Under the pieces are notes generated by a model, which did no database searches, had not been told where the DNA came from, and saw only the letters and a program-made list of their open reading frames with translations. 11,980 bases of DNA from an uncultured Prevotellaceae bacterium (GTDB lineage Bacteria > Bacteroidota > Bacteroidia > Bacteroidales > Bacteroidaceae), in assembly GCA_900543815.1 (NCBI GenBank), contig UQST01000058.1, positions 1-11,980 of the forward strand, given 5' to 3'. Position numbers and translations under genes: made by a program. Every line of letters starts with the position of its first letter. The stretch's first letter is position 1. This document shows positions 1 through 6,551 of this stretch, piece after piece.

Positions 1-48
1 CACGATTTAGTAACTGAACTACTTCAATATTCCTCACTCGCTTGCTTT

Positions 49-336
49 ATGCCGATTTGGCAACTTTGTGCAAATCTACTCATTCCCAACTGTTTACGTT
101 CCAACCTCTCTTATTCTCCTTTGGCTGCTTTAGAGCTTTATGTTAAGAGTGCTCTCCCTACGCTTTTGCTGACTTTCTGGAATAAATTTACCGCTTCGGT
201 GCGAATTCGTCCTTTCTCTCCGCCGGCAGCAAGCCGCTTCCTTGGCAGTCTTCTCTCCGTGCTGACTCTGAATGCTCTTTTCTTTCCGCCACCCGCTTTC
301 GGTCTTTTGTCTAAAGTTCTGAGTGGTTTGGGCTAA
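49..336 (+). other. Doubtful pyrimidine-rich small ORF (95 codons), not recognised
   Basis: This is an open frame from ATG to TAA with a strong C/T bias on the plus strand. The predicted peptide is rich in Leu, Pro, Ser and Phe and shows no domain, signal peptide with a sensible cleavage site, or family motif that I recognise. No promoter with the Bacteroidota pattern lies in front of it, although only 48 bases are visible upstream. The third codon positions are mostly pyrimidine, but so is the whole stretch, so this may reflect strand composition rather than coding. It is more likely part of an intergenic repeat or a decayed region than a gene. It is listed because nothing else explains this stretch. 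Confidence 0.15.
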
Positions 337-375
337 TCAGCTTTCGTCTTTAGCCTGAAGTCCAGAGTGGTTTGC

Positions 376-463
376 CGCAGTGTGCTGCATCGGTCATCGC
401 AGTGTGCTGCATCGGCCATCGCAGTGCGCTGCGTCGGCCATCGCAACGCCGTGCATTCGGCAC
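376..463. repeat. 22-bp tandem repeat, three good units plus one degenerate
   Basis: Units start at 376, 398, 420 and 442. The first two differ at one position, the third at three or so, and the fourth (442-463) is clearly degenerate. Each good unit contains a small dyad (GCAG, 4 nt, CTGC), so the array can form a row of short hairpins. The units abut directly with no spacers, so this is not a CRISPR array. Function unknown. Confidence 0.8.
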
Positions 464-502
464 AAGAGTTTGCAACTGCCCTTATGATATTCGCCTTCAT
501 GA

Positions 503-583
503 GTACATTAGCCTTGCCTATCTGTCCCCATAAATGAGCCAGCCATCATCCAGGTGGGAGGCTGGAACGGCTGGCTAATGTGC
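503..583. other. Long-range inverted repeat with an alternative inner stem
   Basis: Bases 503-513 pair with 573-583 (11 pairs, one G-T wobble). Inside, CCAGCC at 539-544 can pair with GGCTGG at 560-565. Alternatively AGCCAGCC at 537-544 can pair with GGCTGGCT at 569-576, which would break the outer stem. No T-run follows, so a simple terminator is unlikely. It lies upstream of the promoter at 702-732, so it is not in that transcript's leader. Confidence 0.5.
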
Positions 584-701
584 AAGTCCGCTTTCTGCAG
601 GCTCCTTCAACTCATTTTTCGGCAGGCTTCAATACGCCAGCTTGTCTCCTGCAGGAACCAATTCAAAATCCTTAATTCTTAATTCAAAATTGCCTCATTG
701 C

Positions 702-732
702 TTGTTCTTCTGCTAAAAAATCCCTAACTTTG
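702..732 (+). promoter_or_regulatory. Bacteroidota-type promoter for the Nif3 gene
   Basis: The -33 element TTG is at 702-704 and the -7 element TAACTTTG is at 725-732, separated by 20 nt, which fits the known Bacteroidota consensus (TTTG/TTG, 19-21 nt, TAnnTTTG). Transcription would start near 738-742, giving a short leader of about 25-30 nt to the ATG at 768. It probably drives both the Nif3 and zinc-ribbon genes. Confidence 0.8.
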
Positions 733-767
733 CGCCTTGAATTGTATTATCCCTTAATATGTAAGGT

Positions 768-1586
768 ATGAGCGCAACCATTAGGGAAGTAATCGGAGCC
801 CTTGAAGATTTCGCGCCTCTGCCCTTGCAGGAGAGCTATGACAATGCTGGCTTGCAAGTTGGACTGACAGAGGCGGAAGTGTCAGGGGCCTTATTGTGTC
901 TGGACGTAACGGAAGCTGTGGTCAGCGAGGCCATTGACCTGGGCTGCAACCTCATAGTGGCACATCATCCACTCCTCTTCAGAGGGCTGAAATGCGTGAG
1001 TGATGCCGACTACGTACAGCGGTGCGTGCGGCTGGCCATACAGAATGACATAGCCATTTATGCCGCCCACACCAACCTGGACAATGCCGAAGATGGGGTC
1101 AACTATCGCATGGCTGAGCACCTGGGACTGCAGGATGTGTCGCTCATGCAGGAGCATGAGGTGACCGTGCCGGGACAAAAAGGGCAGTCGCGCAAGGTGA
1201 CAGCAGGCAGCGGAGTGATAGGCTTCCTGCCCGAGCCAGAGGATTCGCTACAGTTCCTGCAGCGCGTGAAGCAGGCGTTCGACGTGGATTGCCTGATGCA
1301 CAACGAACTGCTGAGCCGCCCCATACAGAGTGTGGCTCTGTGCGGAGGAGCAGGCGACTTCATGCTGCCAGAGGCTGTGAGAATGCAGGCCGACGCCTTC
1401 CTCACCGGCGAGATGCACTATCACCAGTACTTCGGACACGAGCAGGAGATACAGATAGGCGTGCTGGGACACTACCAGAGCGAGCGCTTCACCGTGGAGA
1501 TATTCGATAATATCATAGGAGAAAGGTGCCCCGACGTGGCCGTCTTCAGGTCGTCGTTCAGCACCAACCCCATCAACTACCTGTGA
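768..1586 (+). CDS. Nif3-like dinuclear metal center protein
   Basis: This 272-aa cytoplasmic protein belongs to the Nif3/YbgI/YqfO family, whose members form hexameric rings with two metal ions per subunit and whose precise reaction is still unsettled. The family metal ligands are visible: His66-His67 in AHHPLLFRG, His101 and Asp105 in AHTNLDNAEDG, and His235 and Glu239 in GHYQSE. Another family signature, GGAGDFMLPEA followed by ADAFLTGEMHYH, lies at 193-219. Longer Nif3 proteins carry a PII-like inserted domain and reach about 365 aa; this one lacks it and resembles the short E. coli YbgI form. The ATG at 768 is chosen because it sits just downstream of a strong promoter and begins the conserved N-terminus. 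The zinc-ribbon gene follows after 50 nt on the same strand, a pairing seen in distant bacterial phyla. Family assignment is firm; molecular function is not. Confidence 0.95.
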   Translation: MSATIREVIGALEDFAPLPLQESYDNAGLQVGLTEAEVSGALLCLDVTEAVVSEAIDLGCNLIVAHHPLLFRGLKCVSDADYVQRCVRLAIQNDIAIYAAHTNLDNAEDGVNYRMAEHLGLQDVSLMQEHEVTVPGQKGQSRKVTAGSGVIGFLPEPEDSLQFLQRVKQAFDVDCLMHNELLSRPIQSVALCGGAGDFMLPEAVRMQADAFLTGEMHYHQYFGHEQEIQIGVLGHYQSERFTVEIFDNIIGERCPDVAVFRSSFSTNPINYL

Positions 1587-1636
1587 GGGAAAAGCCCAAA
1601 ACGAAAGATAAACATAAGTCAAGACAAATTATAATT

Positions 1637-2461
1637 ATGGCAAAGGAAAAGACAAAGAATCCTGCAGAAGTCAATGTGGAGGAGAAACTCAAGAACCTCT
1701 ATGCGCTGCAGACCACTCTGACCCAGATTGACAAGGTGAAGACTCTGCGCGGCGAGCTGCCTCGCGAGGTGCAGGACCTCGAAGATGAGATTGAGGGACT
1801 CACCACCAGAATAGAGAAGATTGGCAAGGAGATGGAGGTCATCAAGCGTGATATCGCTGTGATGAACGAGAACATCGAGGTCAACAATGCCAATATCGCC
1901 CGCTACAAGGCTCAGATGGACGGCGTGAGAAACAACCGCGAGTATGACAACCTGACCAAGCAGATTGAGTATGCCGAACTGGACAACCAGCTCAACGAGA
2001 AGCGTATAGGCGAAGCCAAGGCACTCATGGATAGCAAGACTCATGAGATGGCCAACAGCAACGCACTCATCAACGAGCGTCGCACCGACCTGGATATCAA
2101 GAAGAGCGAGCTGGACGAGATTATTGCCGACACCAGGGCGGAGGAAGAGCGCCTGCGCGAGACTGCCAAGAACCTGGAGTGCACCATAGAGCCTCGTCTG
2201 CTGAGCGCCTTCAAGCGCATCCGTCACAACAGCCGCAACGGTCTGGGCATCGTGTCGGTGGACCGTGATGCATGCGGTGGCTGCTACAACAAGATACCGC
2301 CTCAGCGCCAGTTGGACATCCGCATGTGCAAGAAGGTGATCGTGTGCGAGTACTGCGGACGCATCATCATCGACCCCGATCTGGCAGGCATCAATCGCAC
2401 CGAAACGGAGGAGAAGCCCAAGAAGGCCAAGAAGACCTCACGCAAGAAGGCTGAGGAATAA
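1637..2461 (+). CDS. Coiled-coil C4-type zinc ribbon protein
   Basis: This 274-aa cytoplasmic protein has a long charged helical hairpin, roughly residues 15-185, followed by a compact zinc ribbon with CGGC at 213-216 and CEYC at 237-240. The last 20 or so residues form a lysine-rich tail (KPKKAKKTSRKK). The layout matches the C4 zinc-ribbon family (PF02591), which includes chlamydial CT398/CdsZ and proteins encoded next to Nif3 in several phyla. The C-terminal motif GIVSVDRDACGGC and PPQRQLDIR are typical of the family. The ATG at 1637 is preferred over the in-frame start at 1526, because the extra 37 residues would overlap the end of the Nif3 gene and lack conservation features. It lies 50 nt after Nif3 with no promoter between, so it is probably in the same operon. 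Binding to nucleic acid or a protein partner is likely, but the target cannot be read from sequence. Confidence 0.92.
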   Translation: MAKEKTKNPAEVNVEEKLKNLYALQTTLTQIDKVKTLRGELPREVQDLEDEIEGLTTRIEKIGKEMEVIKRDIAVMNENIEVNNANIARYKAQMDGVRNNREYDNLTKQIEYAELDNQLNEKRIGEAKALMDSKTHEMANSNALINERRTDLDIKKSELDEIIADTRAEEERLRETAKNLECTIEPRLLSAFKRIRHNSRNGLGIVSVDRDACGGCYNKIPPQRQLDIRMCKKVIVCEYCGRIIIDPDLAGINRTETEEKPKKAKKTSRKKAEE

Positions 2462-2473
2462 GGTTCCCACATA

Positions 2474-2514
2474 CACCACGGGGCAGAACTCAGCATGGTT
2501 CTGCCCCGATGTGT
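2474..2514 (+). terminator. Stem-loop after the zinc-ribbon gene
   Basis: CGGGGCAGAAC at 2479-2489 pairs perfectly with 2498-2508 (11 bp, 8-nt loop), and ACAC/GTGT can extend it after a small internal loop. No strong T-run follows, so it may terminate weakly or attenuate read-through into the GH20 gene rather than stop transcription completely. Confidence 0.6.
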
Positions 2515-2603
2515 TTCCGCGGGCAGGCAATTCATGGCAGGCTCATGCCTGTCAGACGGCAGCCTCACCACCTAAAGCTGATTTACTCAAAAAAGAAACC
2601 AAT

Positions 2604-4220
2604 ATGGCTAAAACTAATCTGAGAGGATGGCTCTGTGCCGTCCTGCTGCTGGCTGCCACATGTGTGCAGGCCAGTGTGAACATCATCCCCAAGCCCACTC
2701 TGGTCAAGGAGGGAAAAGGCTCCTTCTTGGTGACCGACGGCATGAACATAGGCGTGAATGACCCTGCGCTGGCCGATGCTGCCGACTATCTGAAGCAGAT
2801 GATAGCGCGTGCTACGGGTTTCCGGGACTTGGCGGTACGCCGGGGAGAGGGCCACATAAGCCTACTCTTGCAGCCTGCTGCCGACCCCGAAGACGAGAGC
2901 TACACGCTCACAGTAAGCTCCAGCCGCATCACCATCAAGGCCGGCACCTACAGGGGAGTGGTCAACGGCATCAGCACCTTGCGCCAGCTTCTGCCCGACG
3001 AGATAGAGAGCCGGGAGCCTGTAAAGGGCATCCGCTGGACAGTACCTGTGGTGCAGGTGCAGGACAAGCCCGCCTACCACTGGCGCGGACTGATGCTCGA
3101 CCCCTCACGACACTTCTATTCGGTGGAGGAGACCGAGCAGTTTCTCGACCACATGGCGCTCTACAAGTACAACAAATTCCACTGGCATCTGACCGACGGC
3201 GTGGCATGGCGCCTGCAGATAAACAGATACCCGCTGCTCACACAGCGTGGAGCCTGGCGTGAATTCCGTCAGGATATCGACATCAACTGTGAAAACCGGG
3301 CCAAGGCAGAAAACAATCCCACCCTGCTCATCCCGCAGAAATACTGCCGCGAGGAGAATGGGCGCAGGCTCTATGGCGGTTTCTACACCCAGGATGATGT
3401 GCGCCGTGTGGTGAGATATGCGGCCATCCGGGGCATCGATGTCATTCCCGAGATAGACATGCCCGGACATTTCTGGTGCGGCACACAGGCTTATCCGCTG
3501 CTTTCATGCGGTCAGGACGGCAATGATCCGCTCTGCCTGGGCAAGGACCTCACGCTGGAATTCTGCCGCAACGTGTGGGAGGAGGTATTCCAGCTCTTCC
3601 CCTATGAATATGCACACATAGGCGGCGACGAGGTGGACCGCTCCCGCTGGGCCAAGTGTCCCGACTGCCAGAGGCGCATCAAGGCGCTTGGACTCCAGGG
3701 TGTGGAGGAACTGCAGGCATGGTTTACCAAGGATATGGAGAAGTTCTTCAACGCTCATGGGCGCAAGTTGATGGGCTGGGACGAAATCCTCGAGGGAGGA
3801 GTATCGAAGACAGCCACAGTATATTGGTGGCGCGGCGACCATGCCGACGTGGCCCAAAAGTCAACCGAGATGGGTAATGAGGTGGTTATCTGTCCCACCA
3901 CATACTGTTACTTCGACTACGGACAGGACAACAACACCCTGAAGCGCATCTATACTTCCGATGTCATCCCCGCTGACCTCACGCCCAAGCAGCTCAAGCT
4001 CGTGAAGGGCATCCAGTCAAATGCCTGGGGTGAGTTTATCCCCACCGTAGGACGCATGCAGTTTATGGTCTTCCCACGTGCGCTGGCCATGGTGGAGAAG
4101 GCATGGACACCCAATGAGCAACAGAACTGGGACAACTTCTCCCAGCGCCTGCAAGCCCACCTCCATCGCCTTCAGGCAGCCGGCATCAACTACCGTCCTC
4201 TGCAGACCACCCAGCCCTAA
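2604..4220 (+). CDS. Secreted GH20 beta-N-acetylhexosaminidase
   Basis: This 538-aa glycoside hydrolase family 20 enzyme removes terminal N-acetylglucosamine or N-acetylgalactosamine from glycans by substrate-assisted catalysis. A signal peptide covers about residues 1-23 (positive start, LLLAA core, VQA before Ser24). Residues 24-150 form the GH20b N-terminal domain, and the catalytic barrel begins near YHWRGLMLDPSRHF (158-171). The KFHWHLTDG block is at 191-199, EIDMPGHF at 283-290, and the catalytic pair Asp342-Glu343 lies in HIGGDEVDRSRW. Later active-site blocks include GWDEILEGG (391-399), VYWWRG and QSNAWGE (471-477). The ATG at 2604 is chosen over the frame start at 2511, because it places the signal peptide at the N-terminus. 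It lies 142 nt after the zinc-ribbon gene, with a stem-loop but no recognisable promoter between. A role in host or dietary glycan harvest is inferred from the family. No polysaccharide-utilisation partners (SusC/D) are visible here. Confidence 0.95.
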   Translation: MAKTNLRGWLCAVLLLAATCVQASVNIIPKPTLVKEGKGSFLVTDGMNIGVNDPALADAADYLKQMIARATGFRDLAVRRGEGHISLLLQPAADPEDESYTLTVSSSRITIKAGTYRGVVNGISTLRQLLPDEIESREPVKGIRWTVPVVQVQDKPAYHWRGLMLDPSRHFYSVEETEQFLDHMALYKYNKFHWHLTDGVAWRLQINRYPLLTQRGAWREFRQDIDINCENRAKAENNPTLLIPQKYCREENGRRLYGGFYTQDDVRRVVRYAAIRGIDVIPEIDMPGHFWCGTQAYPLLSCGQDGNDPLCLGKDLTLEFCRNVWEEVFQLFPYEYAHIGGDEVDRSRWAKCPDCQRRIKALGLQGVEELQAWFTKDMEKFFNAHGRKLMGWDEILEGGVSKTATVYWWRGDHADVAQKSTEMGNEVVICPTTYCYFDYGQDNNTLKRIYTSDVIPADLTPKQLKLVKGIQSNAWGEFIPTVGRMQFMVFPRALAMVEKAWTPNEQQNWDNFSQRLQAHLHRLQAAGINYRPLQTTQP

Positions 4221-4262
4221 CCCGTCATACACCTCTCCCATCGGGAGGTGACAGGCAACAGA

Positions 4263-4312
4263 AAGCCTGCCGGCAAAGCCCTTACGAAGGCCCGCCGGCA
4301 GGCTTCTCTTTT
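4263..4312 (+). terminator. Intrinsic terminator after the GH20 gene
   Basis: AAGCCTGCCGGC at 4263-4274 pairs perfectly with GCCGGCAGGCTT at 4294-4305 (12 bp), with a small inner hairpin in the loop, followed by TCTCTTTT. It lies 43 nt after the GH20 stop codon. Confidence 0.85.
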
Positions 4313-5055
4313 GGGCAGAAAGAGAACATCCGTTCCTGAGAACCTGCTCAGCAGGAAAGCACAATAGTATGTTTCTGCTCCCAATGACGACAATGCGGAA
4401 AACCGATACCCTTTGCCTTCACACGGACGATGGCCCAACGTGAGGTTAGAAGATGCTCAGAATGCGGTCAGCCCAAGCGTGAACTTCGACCTCTACTGTT
4501 ATGGATTGTCCCACAAACACCAATTAGTGCATAAGGAGAAGCAGGCTCCTTGCACACTTTCAGTTAGTCATCATGACGGGGAAGACACTCTTCGTCACCG
4601 TCCAACCCAAGGCTGGACGGTGGAGGCATGCTGCATACCCATCCCAGGAGGCTGAATGAAGCTTGCACATGAGATATCTGCTTTCCACTTGTAAATATAG
4701 TTGGCCTGGCAAAATCAGTAATCCTCATACCCGCTCCTTCCTTACCAACAAACGCGGAGGACGATGATGTCATGCCATCGTCAAGGATACTTTTCTGAGG
4801 CAGTTCAATGCCCCGTCATTCCCTGCTATCCCAAGAGCCATTCTCCCCAAGCAAACAGAACCGGTAAGACTGTATCGTAAAACCCCATACCGAACCAGTT
4901 ATCACTTGCTTCGGAATTGCATTGCTCCAGTTGAAGCTCCAGCCCATTCCGCTGTAGATGTGCTCTAATGGTTCGTGGAAGAACATGATTTCCCCGAAAC
5001 TAACCGCCTTTCATCTCCCAAGCATCTCTTTTGCTAAAACTCCTTCATCATTTTC
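4313..5055. other. Gene-poor stretch after the GH20 terminator
   Basis: I see no intact gene of recognisable family here on either strand. It contains a perfect 9-bp stem (4596-4604 with 4614-4622, 9-nt loop) and the minus-strand coding-like remnant listed separately. Base composition is mixed and there is no clear plus-strand promoter before 5056. Together with 5087-5483 it makes a gap of about 1.26 kb, which is large for this otherwise compact region and suggests decay or insertion. Confidence 0.5.
4564..4986 (-). pseudogene. Coding-like remnant, tryptophan-rich, with an in-frame stop
   Basis: Reading the minus strand from an ATG at 4986, 56 codons run to a TGA at 4816-4818. The same frame then stays open from there to a TAA at 4564-4566. 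The first part includes GWSFNWSNAIPK (15-26) and GSVWGFTIQSYRF (31-43), with four tryptophans in 56 residues and an order that looks like protein rather than noise. I do not recognise a family. It may be a fragment of a larger protein broken by the stop, a short gene, or part of a repeated element whose translation is accidental. There is no minus-strand promoter of the usual pattern upstream, and a stop codon lies ten codons before the ATG. Confidence 0.25.
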
Positions 5056-5086
5056 TTTGCCATCTCGCAGCCAAATGCTAACTTTG
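5056..5086 (+). promoter_or_regulatory. Bacteroidota-type promoter upstream of the methyltransferase cassette
   Basis: TTTG at 5056-5059 and TAACTTTG at 5079-5086 are separated by exactly 19 nt, an excellent match to the Bacteroidota consensus. Transcription would start near 5092-5096. The next plus-strand gene is the methyltransferase at 5484, so this implies a leader of about 390 nt, unless a small gene or RNA lies between. Confidence 0.75.
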
Positions 5087-5286
5087 CAGAAGTTGAATCC
5101 CATGCTTCTGGGAAAAGAAACATTCAAACGAGACAATAGCCATCTAAGGACGGCAAACAAGAAACAGACAGAAAGAGTAAAAAGACATATTACATAACAC
5201 ACAGCATTCGCTATTATTTCGCGTTTAGCCAAGAGCGTAGGAAACTCAAATTGGAATAACAAGCACGGAAATAATAAGTGACAGGT

Positions 5287-5309
5287 GGCTCGTATTCGAA
5301 TGCGAAGCC
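5287..5309. repeat. 23-bp imperfect palindrome centred on ATTCGAAT
   Basis: The sequence reads GGCT-CG-T-ATTCGAAT-G-CG-A-AGCC: a dyad with one G-T pair and one extra A. It lies immediately before the larger hairpin at 5306-5378 and shares its last bases with that structure. It could be a protein-binding operator or part of a folded leader. Confidence 0.5.
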
Positions 5310-5378
5310 CACGTGGTCAGTTGATAAGAGCAATGCATGCACGCTTGGCGTGATGCATTCTTATAACTGACCGGGGCT
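5306..5378. other. Large imperfect hairpin in the methyltransferase leader
   Basis: The arms form about 31 pairs: 5306-5310 with 5374-5378, 5314-5323 with 5364-5373 (G-T pairs at both ends), 5325-5328 with 5360-5363, 5332-5338 with 5353-5359, and 5340-5344 with 5348-5352, around a 3-nt TTG loop. All internal unpaired bases (ACG, A, AGC, G) lie on the left arm. A competing 6-bp stem, 5372-5377 with 5392-5397, would open the base of the hairpin. It sits between the promoter at 5056-5086 and the methyltransferase start, so it may be a folded leader or a small RNA; a mobile-element end is also possible. Confidence 0.65.
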
Positions 5379-5444
5379 CCATTCCTACGCCGCCCCGTGC
5401 TAAACGCGATAAGAGGCATCACGTCTTTCTTGTTGCGCCTTAGC

Positions 5445-5479
5445 GGATTGATAGCCGTTTGCTTATTCTCTATCAATCC
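5445..5479. promoter_or_regulatory. Perfect 10-bp inverted repeat just before the methyltransferase start
   Basis: GGATTGATAG at 5445-5454 is the exact reverse complement of 5470-5479, with a 15-nt spacer, and ends 4 nt before the ATG at 5484. In RNA it would fold over the ribosome entry region; in DNA it could be an operator. Either would allow control of the cassette. Confidence 0.6.
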
Positions 5480-5483
5480 AATT

Positions 5484-6551
5484 ATGGCAAACAAAAATCT
5501 CAATGCTGCCAAGGCGGCAAAGAAGGATGAGTTCTACACGCAACTCTCCGATATTGAGCGTGAGTTGCATCATTATTGGCCGCACTTCAAGGACAAAGTG
5601 GTGCTCTGCAACTGCGATGACCCTTATGAGAGCAACTTCTTCAAGTATTTCGCTCTGCGTTTCAATCAATTGGGGCTCAAGAAACTGATATGTACCTGCT
5701 ACAACGGGTCGCCTGTGATGGGCAATGAACTGCTGTTGCACTTTGACGGTTATGACGAAGAACCAACCAAGATAGCCTATAAGGTGGAGATTACAGAGGT
5801 GAGGGATGAGAATGGAGATGGGGCTGTTGACCTTGCCGATGTGCGCTACCTGCTGCAGAACGACCGTAACGTGATGGCCACCTTGCAGACTGGCGATTTC
5901 CGCTCACAAGAGTGCATCGATCTGCTCAAGGAGGCTGATATCGTAGTGACCAATCCTCCCTTCTCACTCTTCCGCGAATACATCGCGCAACTGATGGAAT
6001 ATGGGAAGAAGTTTCTGATAGTAGGACCACAGAATGCTGTGACCTACAAGGAACTCTTTCCCTTAATAAGGGACTTCAAGGTATGGTGGGGATATGGATT
6101 CAAGGGTGCTGCTGCACACTTTTATTCCCCTTATGATGATATAGCAACTGCCGGCGATCACAGGGATGGACTGATAAGGGTGTCGGGAATAACGTGGTAC
6201 ACCAATCTGAAGATTCAGAAGCGGAGCGAAAGCATTGATTTTGTTTGCACCTATTCAAAGGAGGAATATCCAAGGTACGAAGATGTAGATGCTATAGATG
6301 TGTCTGATTCTGGTGCTGTGCCTATGGATTATGCTGGACAGATGGGTGTGCCTATAACGTTTCTCAATTATTTCAATCCTGAGCAGTTTGAGATTGTCTC
6401 GTGCTGTGAACCTTGTATCCGTCTCTCGGTATTACGCAAGATGCCTAAGTTCAAGGAGTATAAATCGCGACAGAAAATGTACAATGGCGTGCTTTGCCAA
6501 AAGAAGTATCATCGAATAATCATCCGTAACAGACATCCTCAAAACTTATGA
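5484..6551 (+). CDS. M.EcoRI-family adenine-specific DNA methyltransferase
   Basis: This 355-aa protein belongs to the EcoRI-type adenine methyltransferase family, which transfers a methyl group from S-adenosylmethionine to N6 of adenine in a DNA target. Family blocks are clear: KKDEFYTQLSDIERELHHYW (13-32), VVLCNCDDPYESNFFKYF (39-56) and the catalytic motif IV VVTNPPFSLF (154-163, NPPF at 157-160). Conserved C-terminal blocks include GITWYTNL (235-242) and MGVPITFL (287-294). Length is close to M.EcoRI (about 326 aa), with an extra segment containing a dockerin/EF-hand-like loop (D108 to D119). The ATG at 5484 is preferred over an in-frame GTG at 5397, which would add a hydrophobic extension unlikely for a DNA methyltransferase. 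The gene overlaps the DUF262-HNH gene by 4 bp. Target specificity cannot be read from sequence; GAATTC is only a guess from the family. Its second half has many A/T-ending codons, unlike the GC-rich neighbours, which hints at transfer. Confidence 0.93.
   Translation: MANKNLNAAKAAKKDEFYTQLSDIERELHHYWPHFKDKVVLCNCDDPYESNFFKYFALRFNQLGLKKLICTCYNGSPVMGNELLLHFDGYDEEPTKIAYKVEITEVRDENGDGAVDLADVRYLLQNDRNVMATLQTGDFRSQECIDLLKEADIVVTNPPFSLFREYIAQLMEYGKKFLIVGPQNAVTYKELFPLIRDFKVWWGYGFKGAAAHFYSPYDDIATAGDHRDGLIRVSGITWYTNLKIQKRSESIDFVCTYSKEEYPRYEDVDAIDVSDSGAVPMDYAGQMGVPITFLNYFNPEQFEIVSCCEPCIRLSVLRKMPKFKEYKSRQKMYNGVLCQKKYHRIIIRNRHPQNL

Noticed and set aside
71..78. Minus-strand -7 element (TAGATTTG)
   Set aside because: No TTG lies at 19-21 nt spacing and no minus-strand gene follows in the window.
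376..463. CRISPR array
   Set aside because: The 22-bp units abut without spacers and no cas gene is present.
1619..2227. 202-codon open frame on the minus strand
   Set aside because: It is the antisense shadow of the coiled-coil region of the zinc-ribbon gene; the leucine-rich translation reflects complement of Glu/Lys codons.
2604..2673. Lipoprotein signal peptide for the GH20 enzyme (AATC at residues 17-20)
   Set aside because: Thr before the Cys fits a lipobox poorly, and VQA-S just after it is a better signal peptidase I site; a lipoprotein remains possible.
5306..5378. Integron attC site, suggested by one-sided extrahelical bases
   Set aside because: The core sites are in the wrong order (GTT side first, AAC side last on both strands) and do not fit RYYYAAC/GTTRRRY; no integrase or cassette array is visible.
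5397..5483. GTG start extending the methyltransferase by 29 residues, with a signal-peptide-like hydrophobic stretch
   Set aside because: A DNA methyltransferase should stay in the cytoplasm, the conserved family N-terminus begins at the ATG at 5484, and the extension overlaps the 10-bp dyad.
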